Source of the DNA: Saprospiraceae bacterium
GTDB lineage: Bacteria > Bacteroidota > Bacteroidia > Chitinophagales > Saprospiraceae
NCBI GenBank assembly: GCA_022841345.1
Contig: JALHRR010000003.1
Location: 124,001 to 188,000, forward strand
DNA length: 64,000 nucleotides
Direction of reading: 5' to 3'
The translations under genes and the position numbers were made by a program. Positions 27,360 through 34,252 of this stretch are shown one piece after another. The notes beneath the pieces were generated by a model. It was not told the origin of the DNA, did not search any database, and was given only the letters and a program-made list of their open reading frames with translations. Positions within the stretch are counted from its first letter, which is position 1; every line of letters begins with the position of its first letter.

Positions 27360-27434
27360 TCGGGCTATCCGCTTTACTTCACAGAGCCGCATGTTGATGC
27401 GTCTCTGCTCGTGCCCGCTCCTATCCCTGATGCG
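27360..27434. repeat. Dispersed-repeat-like element (CGGGCTATCCGCT ... CTATCCCTGATGCG)
   Basis: CGGGCTATCCGCT at 27361-27373 and CTCCTATCCCTGATGCG at 27418-27434 flank a variable middle. From memory, Flavobacteria and Sphingobacteria carry many intergenic elements with GGGCTATCCGC ... CTATCCCTxACGC ends, and this looks like one of them. The flanks 27159-27298 and 27435-27601 show no gene. Confidence 0.5.
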
Positions 27435-27601
27435 ATAGTTGACATATAAACCATTTGCCCTCACGCTTGAATGGACAGACCCTTGCCCTGGTTAATTAAT
27501 CTTCATTTCACCTGTTTTTCAACCGCCAAACTCAAGTTTTTTTAAAAAAATAGACTATTTTTCATTGAATTTGAATATATTGGCATGCAATTTAATTGTT
27601 T

Positions 27602-28144
27602 ATGATGTCGAGAACAAACTCAGATTACAGCACCGGCTACAAGAGTCCGGAAAATACCTTGAAGCAATTGCATGCAGAGTACAATCAGAAAGATTCGATT
27701 GTCTCCACGGCCCTATTTTTGTTTGTGATCATGATTGGATATATCCTGCTTAATATGGAAACGTTTGATTGGGCAGTATTTGCTCAGAAAGTCCTGATTT
27801 TGGGGCTTTGTTTACTTTTGATATTTGTGTTTGTCCGGTTTAGGTCGAAAAAAGAAAAAATCCCGGCATTTTCACCTGAAAACTATAAGCAAATTGTCCA
27901 GGACCTGAAGAGCTATTACAAGCCCAACCAGAGTAGTTTTCTGTTCTTTCCTTTGCAAATTATTTTTTTCGTTTCTTTTTTCTTCCTCATTGATGGTGCC
28001 TCTCTCCGTCAAATCTCGAATTGGAATTTCTGGAATGAAAATTATCTGATTGGGATTATTGTATTGACTGCGAGTTTCTTTTATGATACTGTTCAGCGCT
28101 ATAGAAAGTATCAGCAGCTCCGTACTCTGGAGACTAAGTTCTGA
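27602..28144 (+). CDS. Membrane protein, unknown function
   Basis: A 180-residue protein. The ATG at 27602 (or 27605) is preferred over the TTG at 27596. An N-terminal soluble stretch rich in Ser, Asn and Lys precedes two closely spaced transmembrane helices (ALFLFVIMIGYILL and KVLILGLCLLLIFVFVRF). A basic linker (RSKKEKIPAFSPENYKQ) and two more helices (LFFPLQIIFFVSFFFLI and LIGIIVLTASFFYDT) follow. The C-terminus is basic and cytoplasmic by the positive-inside rule. No family is recognised. It stands 188 bp before the polymerase gene, on the same strand. Confidence 0.65.
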   Translation: MMSRTNSDYSTGYKSPENTLKQLHAEYNQKDSIVSTALFLFVIMIGYILLNMETFDWAVFAQKVLILGLCLLLIFVFVRFRSKKEKIPAFSPENYKQIVQDLKSYYKPNQSSFLFFPLQIIFFVSFFFLIDGASLRQISNWNFWNENYLIGIIVLTASFFYDTVQRYRKYQQLRTLETKF

Positions 28145-28260
28145 TGCTACTCCCGCTATCTTGGTTGGGAAGCCGATTTCAGGTTTAGTGCTCTTCCAAA
28201 TAAGTCCAATAAAAAAAACAGCACCCTTCCACATACAAGTCTCTTTCCTTCGTTATATAT

Positions 28261-28302
28261 TTGTCGGCTTAAGCGACTAATAATTGTCGAATATTACGAC
28301 AA
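28261..28302 (+). promoter_or_regulatory. Twin palindromic operator candidates (TTGTCG-N7-CGAC)
   Basis: Two copies of the same palindrome lie 23 bp apart just before the polymerase gene. Copy 1 is TTGTCG-GCTTAAG-CGACTA (28261-28279). Copy 2 is TTGTCG-AATATTA-CGACAA (28284-28302), perfect in its six-base arms. The 23-bp spacing puts them about two helical turns apart, suiting cooperative binding of a dimeric repressor. They end 30 bp upstream of the ATG at 28333. The polymerase type makes a LexA-like DNA-damage repressor the natural guess. Confidence 0.55.
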
Positions 28303-28332
28303 TGTGTGCAAAAGCGGTAAATGGACTGAGGG

Positions 28333-31272
28333 ATGATACTGAATGCTCACACATATTTTAGTCTTAGATACGGGACACTCTCGCCCGATCAGCTCGCGGC
28401 AGTGCTCAAAGCCTCGGGACATGCAGTCGTGGCATTGACCGATATCAACAACACTTCCTGCGCCTTCCAATTTCAGGAGGCATGCCGCAAGCTGGATATT
28501 CGCTCTATTCCGGGAATAGAATTTCGACAGGACAATAAACTGCTTTATGTAGGCATCGCCCGCAACCTGGAAGGCTGGCGACAGCTCAATGCCCTGCTGA
28601 GTAAGCATTCGATAGAGGGTACTCCATTGCCCGTGATCGCTCCTCAGATGCCGGACACTTACATCATCTACCGCAGTCTGCCCAAGGTCATGGAAGACTT
28701 TGCAGAGAATGAATTCTTTGGCATCGCTCCAGAAGAAGCCAATGGATTGCACAGCTCCCCTATGAAGAAATTTGTGAATAAGCTGGTAGTCTGGTCGGCG
28801 GTAACTTTCAAAGACCCCGAAGGATTCAAAGTACACAAACTATTGCGCTGTATCGATCTGAATATAGTGATCGGCAAACTGACACCTCAGGATTGCGCAT
28901 CACCCACTGAATTACCCATCTCTCCTGAGCAAATCAGCGCCACATTCCATGCCTGGCCTCAGATAGTGGAACAGACCCGTCAATTGCTGGAAGATTGCTC
29001 CGTCACAATAAAGTCCGGTCTCGGGCTCAACAGACAGACCTTCACCGGCCGCAAAGAGGATGACCTGAAACTCCTTTACAAGCTGGCACTCAATGGCTGC
29101 AAGCGGCGATATGGCGCTGAACAGGAGCAAGCACTCGAACGCACACACAAAGAACTTAAAGTCATCGACCGTCTGGGCTTTTGTGCCTATTTTTTAATTA
29201 CCTGGGACATCATACGCTATGCCCGATCTGCAGGATATTTTCACGTGGGCCGTGGCAGTGGTGCCAATAGTATTGTGGCTTATAATCTGGGCATTACGGA
29301 TGTCGATCCGATGGAACTGGATCTGTATTTTGAGCGATTCATCAATCCCCACCGGACTTCTCCACCCGATTTTGATATTGACTTCTCCTGGGACGAGCGG
29401 GATGATGTCACAGATTACATTTTCAAACGCTACGGGATGGAACACACTGCCCTTCTCGCTACTTATAATACCTTCAAGGGCAAGTCCATCATCCGTGAGC
29501 TGGGCAAGGTGCTGGGTCTGCCCAAGGATGATATCGACAGCATCGTCGAACAGCCATTCGCAACGGAAAAACATCACCCCTACGCCAAACATATTTTCCG
29601 CTACGGCAAGCTGATCGAGGGATTCCCCAATTACCTCTCCATTCATGCAGGAGGTATCCTTATCGCCGAAGAACCCATTCACTACCACACCGCCCAGCAG
29701 ATGATGCCCAAGGGATTTCCGATTGTACACTTTGATATGTACGGGGCGGAGGATTTGGGTTACCACAAGTATGATGTGCTCAGTCAGCGGGGTTTGGGTC
29801 ATATCAAGGAATCAGTGGACATCATCTACCGCAATCAGGGCCGCGAGGTCAATGTACACGACATCGCCCGCATCAAGCAGGATGAGCGGGTGCGCAGTTT
29901 GCTGCGTTCCGGTAGCTGCATCGGATGCTTCTATATTGAATCTCCCGCCATGCGGGGACTACTGACCAAGCTGGCCTGTGACAATTATGTGCATCTGGTA
30001 GCCGCAAGTTCCATTATCCGGCCCGGCGTGGCCAAGTCAGGGATGATGCGCGAGTATATTCAGCGTTTTCACAAGCCGGATAGTATCCGGTATTTGCATC
30101 CGATTTTTGAAAAACATCTCGGAGAGACATTTGGAGTAATGGTGTATCAGGAAGATGTGATGAAGATTGTGCATCATTTTGCGGGATTGGATCTGGATGA
30201 GTCCGATGTGTTGCGGCGCATCATGACAGGTAAGAAGAAAAGTTCGGACACATTTTTTCAGTTGCAGCAAAAGTTCTTTCGCAATTGTAAGGAGCGGGGC
30301 TACAGCGATGCGCTGACAAATGAAGTATGGCGGCAGGTGGAGAGCTTCAGCGGTTACTCATTTTGCAAGGCCCATTCTGCCAGTTTTGCAGTGGAATCCT
30401 TTCAGAGCTTATACCTCAAAGCTTACTATCCGAAGGAATTTATGGTGGCTGTAATCAATAATTTTGGGGGTTTTTATTCCACCGAACTCTATGTTCACGA
30501 GGCGCGTATGTGTGGTGCACAGATCGAAGCACCCTGTGTCAATCACTCTGATTATCTGACCAATATTTATGGGGAAAGGATTTTCATCGGCTTTGTGCAT
30601 ATGCAGCATCTGGAGCGCAAGGTGGCACATGCCATTGTCCGCGAGCGGCATCAGCATGGTCCGTACAGACATTTGGAAGATTTTGTGCGGAGAGTGGATA
30701 TCTCACAGGAGCAACTGACCATATTGATTCGTATCGGGGCATTTCGCTTTACGGGTATGAGCAAATGCTCGCTGATGTGGGAGAAAAATGCATTCTATGA
30801 ACAGGCGCAGGCACAGGTAGGGCATATGGCATTGTTTGAAGAAGAAGAGATCCATTACGATTTGCCGGCACTGGAAGAGCTTCCTCAGGATCAGGCCTTT
30901 GACGAAATAGAGATACTGGGATTTCCTCTCTGTCCCCCCTTTAACCTGATAGATACCCGACCAAAGGAAAAATTGATTTTCGCAGATGACATGAAGCGAT
31001 ATTATGGCAAGCAGGTGAGTATGCTGGGCTACTATGTTACCCGAAAACCGGTTACTACGATCAAGCGCGAGCTGATGGCATTTGGCACCTGGGTAGACGA
31101 ACGTGGCAGATTTTTTGACAGCACGCATTTTCCTCCGGAATTTAAAAAATTCCCCTTCAAAGGCTCCGGCTGTTACCTCATCAAAGGCAAGATTGTTCCT
31201 GACTTTGATTTCCCCAGCCTCGAAGTAAGCTACATGGAGAAACTGCCCTATGTGAAGGACGGAAGGTACTGA
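28333..31272 (+). CDS. dnaE: DNA polymerase III alpha subunit, short error-prone-type DnaE
   Basis: A 979-residue C-family polymerase, shorter than a replicative DnaE (about 1160). The PHP region starts LNAHTYFSLRYGTLSPDQL, with Asn in place of the first His of the usual HxH. Palm: GRGSGANSIVAYNLGIT, catalytic D346, D348 and D350 in PDFDIDF, and D481 in YHKYDVLSQRGL. The fingers and helix-hairpin-helix follow, and an OB fold (VSMLGYYVTRKPV, ELMAFGTWVDERG) ends the protein, so the tau-binding tail is missing. This matches the short DnaE type that in Bacteroidota usually sits beside a Y-family polymerase and an S24/LexA-like gene; neither is present here. The twin upstream palindromes suggest damage control. 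An ATG at 28321 is followed by a stop, which fixes the start at 28333. Confidence 0.9.
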   Translation: MILNAHTYFSLRYGTLSPDQLAAVLKASGHAVVALTDINNTSCAFQFQEACRKLDIRSIPGIEFRQDNKLLYVGIARNLEGWRQLNALLSKHSIEGTPLPVIAPQMPDTYIIYRSLPKVMEDFAENEFFGIAPEEANGLHSSPMKKFVNKLVVWSAVTFKDPEGFKVHKLLRCIDLNIVIGKLTPQDCASPTELPISPEQISATFHAWPQIVEQTRQLLEDCSVTIKSGLGLNRQTFTGRKEDDLKLLYKLALNGCKRRYGAEQEQALERTHKELKVIDRLGFCAYFLITWDIIRYARSAGYFHVGRGSGANSIVAYNLGITDVDPMELDLYFERFINPHRTSPPDFDIDFSWDERDDVTDYIFKRYGMEHTALLATYNTFKGKSIIRELGKVLGLPKDDIDSIVEQPFATEKHHPYAKHIFRYGKLIEGFPNYLSIHAGGILIAEEPIHYHTAQQMMPKGFPIVHFDMYGAEDLGYHKYDVLSQRGLGHIKESVDIIYRNQGREVNVHDIARIKQDERVRSLLRSGSCIGCFYIESPAMRGLLTKLACDNYVHLVAASSIIRPGVAKSGMMREYIQRFHKPDSIRYLHPIFEKHLGETFGVMVYQEDVMKIVHHFAGLDLDESDVLRRIMTGKKKSSDTFFQLQQKFFRNCKERGYSDALTNEVWRQVESFSGYSFCKAHSASFAVESFQSLYLKAYYPKEFMVAVINNFGGFYSTELYVHEARMCGAQIEAPCVNHSDYLTNIYGERIFIGFVHMQHLERKVAHAIVRERHQHGPYRHLEDFVRRVDISQEQLTILIRIGAFRFTGMSKCSLMWEKNAFYEQAQAQVGHMALFEEEEIHYDLPALEELPQDQAFDEIEILGFPLCPPFNLIDTRPKEKLIFADDMKRYYGKQVSMLGYYVTRKPVTTIKRELMAFGTWVDERGRFFDSTHFPPEFKKFPFKGSGCYLIKGKIVPDFDFPSLEVSYMEKLPYVKDGRY

Positions 31273-31599
31273 AAAGGGTGGGAGTGTGAGTATGAGTATG
31301 GGTGTGATCAGAATGAAGCCCTACCCAACACCAATTTGCAAGTTTTCCGACCCCCTGATAATTTGCAAATTTTTCGTACAGGGTAGCAAGAAATGTATAT
31401 TTAATTAAAAGTCTGTACTTGAATTTGACATTTAAATTGGCAAATTTATAGTCCATGTCCCGAAAAATCAACTACGGCACGTGTTCGAAAAACGCTACTG
31501 ATTTATGGATCGCAGCGCAAGACTTCGGCGTCAGGAGACACCAGTATGTGAAGAGTTGGAGTTTTGAGTGTGAGTTTTTGTGAAGTAGCTATGTTATCA
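31273..31599. other. Spacer after dnaE, TTTGCAA-type direct repeats
   Basis: No convincing gene. It begins right after the stop with TGGGAGTGTGAGTATGAG-like purine/GT-rich sequence, which resembles the sequence after trmB (62173 onward). AATTTGCAAGTTTTCCG (about 31335) and AATTTGCAAATTTTTCG (about 31360) are near-identical direct repeats. A 96-codon minus-strand frame over this area (31181-31471) is probably fortuitous. Confidence 0.5.
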
Positions 31600-31782
31600 C
31601 TGGAATGGGTCGTAGAGCGAATAGGAGTAGTGCGCCTAGGGCGCATTAGGGGGAGCTCCTGGCCCGGTGTGTGAGCTTCGGCTGCGCCTCGCTCGTGTGC
31701 TGCTTGCGGGCTCAGCCCGCGCGGGATGTGGTTCACTTCGTTCACGGGATGTGTAACAGCCTTGATCGCCAATGGCGATCAA
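31600..31782. repeat. Triloop hairpin array, copy A
   Basis: A GC-rich row of hairpins with 3-nt loops: TGCGCC-TAG-GGCGCA (31631-31645), GGC-TGC-GCC inside GAGC/GCTC arms (31673-31694), GCGGGC-TCA-GCCCGC (31706-31720) and TTGATCGCC-AAT-GGCGATCAA (31762-31782). They are separated by GTGTGTG and GGGATGTG words. The same order recurs at 63762-63920 with different but still paired stems. Open frames here are artefacts of the repeat. Confidence 0.8.
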
Positions 31783-31904
31783 AACATACATGCATTCTCA
31801 ACATGTATCTTTGCTTCACTAGGCTGATTACTGGGAGTCAGAAGCGGCTGTTTTGGTCAGTTCGCCAAAAGCTAATAGCTGGCTGTTTACCCACACTCAC
31901 CACA

Positions 31905-32025
31905 CACAATTCATCCCGTGAGCTATGCGAACCACATCCCGCGAATTCGACGAAGGAGATTTCGCACACACGGCGCGCAGCGACACACACTATCTCTACT
32001 CGTATCCCCCAAGGCGTAGCCTACC
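31905..32025. repeat. Triloop hairpin array in inverted orientation
   Basis: Read on the minus strand, this segment has the same signposts as copy A: ATACGAGTAGAG, GTGTGTGCG, CGCGGGATGTGGTTC and CACGGGATG, in that order. GCGAA/TTCGC arms enclose a longer loop. Together with copy A it forms a diverged inverted pair with GGCTGTT words (about 31848 and 31880) between. Confidence 0.6.
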
Positions 32026-32033
32026 TCCACCCG

Positions 32034-32090
32034 GCTGTTTTCTCGAAGCTAGAAGCTCGAAGCTCATGGCTTGCAGCTTCTTCCACACAT
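32034..32090. repeat. GGCTGTT delimiter and heptamer array before htpG
   Basis: CCGGCTGTT is followed by 7-bp units CGAAGCT, AGAAGCT, CGAAGCT, CATGGCT, TGCAGCT and the usual TTCTTCC ending. It closes the 31.5-32.1 kb composite block, about 140 bp upstream of htpG. Confidence 0.75.
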
Positions 32091-32232
32091 GACATTTTCG
32101 CATACAAAAATCAATAAACATCCCCCTTTGCTGTCAATATGTCACTGATCTATCGGGTGGCACTCCCTTTGATAACGCTACTATCGTCATACAGGCTTAT
32201 AGTCTGATTGTCTCACATCAAAATTAAAATCT

Positions 32233-34095
32233 ATGCATACAGGTACGATTTCCGTTCAAACGGAGAATATTTTTCCCATAATCAAACAGTTTTTATACTC
32301 TGATCAGGAGATTTTCCTCAGAGAATTGATTTCAAATGCAGTAGATGCTACATCCAAGCTGAAAGTACTAGCCTCTAAAGGTGAATTTAAAAATGAGCTG
32401 GGTGATCTTACCATTGAAATCATTCTGGACGAGGCAGCAAAAACGCTTACCATTCGCGATAAAGGTATCGGTCTGACCGGCGAAGAAGCAGAGAAATACC
32501 TGAATCAGGTGGCATTCTCCAGCGCCGCTGAGTTTTTGGAAAAATACAAGGATGAAGCCAATATCATCGGCCATTTTGGGCTTGGATTTTATTCTGCTTT
32601 CATGGTTTCTTCCAGAGTAGAGGTGAAATCATTATCCTGGAAAGAAGGAGCCAAAGGTGTGACCTGGGCTTGCAACGGAGATCCTACTTACACGCTGGAA
32701 GAAAATGATAAATCAGAACGTGGTACAGATGTCATTCTTCATATCAGCGACGATGCTTCTGAATTCCTTGAAAAAAGCAGAATCGAGCAATTGCTGAAGA
32801 CATATTGCAAGTTTTTACCGATCCCAATTCAGTTCGGAACCAATACGGTGACTAAAACTGAGGGGGAAGGTGACGACAAAGTGGAAACCACAGAAGAAGT
32901 ACCTAACATCATCAACAATCCTGATCCGATCTGGAGAAAGCAACCGGCCGAGTTGACGGATGAAAATTATAAAGAGTTCTATCAGGAGCTGTTCCCTTAC
33001 AGCGCAGATCCATTATTCTGGATTCATCTGAATATTGACTATCCGTTCAATCTGACAGGAGTTTTATATTTTCCTAAGCTGGGCAATAGCATGGAAGTCC
33101 AGAAAAACAAGATTCAATTATACAGCAATCAGGTCTATGTGACAGATAATGTGAAAGACATTGTTCCTGAATTTTTGACGCTCTTACACGGAATCATTGA
33201 CTCTCCGGACATACCGCTGAATGTGTCAAGAAGTGCTTTGCAGGCTGATTCTCATGTGAAAAAAATTACAGGATACATCACACGTAAAGTAGCAGATAAG
33301 CTGCATGATTTATTCAAAAAGGACAGAAATGAGTTTGAACAGAAGTGGAAAGATATAGGAGTATTCATCAAGTACGGAATACTTTCGGATGAGAAATTCA
33401 GAGAGAAGGCAGACAAATTTGTCCTGTTGAAAAACACAGAAGATCAGTTTTTCACTTTGGATGAATACAAAGAGAAAATAGGCGAGACTCAGAAGGATAA
33501 GCACGACAAACTGGTATGCATTTATACAAATGATCCGGAAGGGCAGCACACTGCATTGGAAGCAGCGATTGCAAAAGGCTATGATGTGCTGCATTTTGAT
33601 ACCTTGCTCGACAATCACTTCCTGCAACATCTTGAATATGCCGGACAAAATTTCACATTTGTTAGAGTTGACTCGGAAACACCTGATCAATTAGTACAGA
33701 AGGATGAGAATGCTGAAGCTGTACTAAGTGAAGATGATCAGAAATCTGTGAAAGAATGGTTTGAATCAGTAGTACAGAACAAGTTGGCTCATGTGGAATT
33801 GAAAGGCATGTCCCCCAATGATCAGCCTGTCTATATCACTCGTCCTGAGTTTATGCGCAGGATGAAAGAAATGCAGATGATTCAGGGTTCAGGACTGGGA
33901 GATTTCCCTGAAAGTTATAATGTGGTAGTAAATGCTAACCATCCATTAGTAGCAGAAAAAATTCTGAATACCACCGACACTGCTGAAAGAGAAAAACTTG
34001 TAAGCCACTTGTATGACCTTGCCCGACTTAATCAGGGAATGCTGAAAGGTAAGGAGCTGACAGCTTTTATAAATAAAAGCTTGTCCCTGATCTGA
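32233..34095 (+). CDS. htpG: Molecular chaperone HtpG (Hsp90)
   Basis: A 620-residue cytoplasmic Hsp90. The N-terminal GHKL ATPase domain shows RELISNAVDATSKLK, RDKGIGLTGEE and GHFGLGFYSAFMV. The middle domain has PLNVSRSALQAD with the catalytic Arg region, and the C-terminal dimerisation domain is present. Two features are typical of Bacteroidota: an acidic EGEGDDKVETTEE insert in the N/middle linker and a shortened C-terminus with no MEEVD. The ATG at 32233 is the standard start (MHTGTISVQTENIFP). It is monocistronic, closed by a strong terminator. The upstream AT-rich leader (32100-32232) shows no obvious CIRCE-type operator. Confidence 0.97.
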   Translation: MHTGTISVQTENIFPIIKQFLYSDQEIFLRELISNAVDATSKLKVLASKGEFKNELGDLTIEIILDEAAKTLTIRDKGIGLTGEEAEKYLNQVAFSSAAEFLEKYKDEANIIGHFGLGFYSAFMVSSRVEVKSLSWKEGAKGVTWACNGDPTYTLEENDKSERGTDVILHISDDASEFLEKSRIEQLLKTYCKFLPIPIQFGTNTVTKTEGEGDDKVETTEEVPNIINNPDPIWRKQPAELTDENYKEFYQELFPYSADPLFWIHLNIDYPFNLTGVLYFPKLGNSMEVQKNKIQLYSNQVYVTDNVKDIVPEFLTLLHGIIDSPDIPLNVSRSALQADSHVKKITGYITRKVADKLHDLFKKDRNEFEQKWKDIGVFIKYGILSDEKFREKADKFVLLKNTEDQFFTLDEYKEKIGETQKDKHDKLVCIYTNDPEGQHTALEAAIAKGYDVLHFDTLLDNHFLQHLEYAGQNFTFVRVDSETPDQLVQKDENAEAVLSEDDQKSVKEWFESVVQNKLAHVELKGMSPNDQPVYITRPEFMRRMKEMQMIQGSGLGDFPESYNVVVNANHPLVAEKILNTTDTAEREKLVSHLYDLARLNQGMLKGKELTAFINKSLSLI

Positions 34096-34153
34096 TCAGG
34101 TCTATATAGTTCAGCACGCTGCATATCTTAGATTTTTGGCGATCTGAAAAAAC

Positions 34154-34189
34154 AAAAGAGCCGTTTACAATTGCGTAAGCGGCTCTTTT
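34154..34189 (+). terminator. Intrinsic terminator after htpG
   Basis: AAAAGAGCCG (34154-34163) pairs with CGGCTCTTTT (34180-34189). Inner TTAC/GTAA pairs extend the stem to a short AATTGC loop. A T-rich run follows. It lies 58 bp after the htpG stop and also faces the convergent metalloprotease gene. Confidence 0.85.
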
Positions 34190-34252
34190 AGTTTTAGAAC
34201 AAATTACCCATGAAATGTGTAAATCAATGGGGATTCCCGGAGTAATGTGTTT

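Noticed and set aside
31181-31471. 96-codon minus-strand frame overlapping the end of dnaE
   Set aside because: Half of it is antisense to dnaE; the other half covers direct AATTTGCAA repeats. It ends in low-complexity His/Thr repeats from GTGTGA-type DNA.
31671-32117. 148-codon plus-strand frame with a start resembling another frame at 63653-63889 (GCASLVCC)
   Set aside because: The resemblance comes from the shared triloop repeat. Stems and loops vary with structure and not with codons, and the two copies are not in a conserved frame beyond the repeat.
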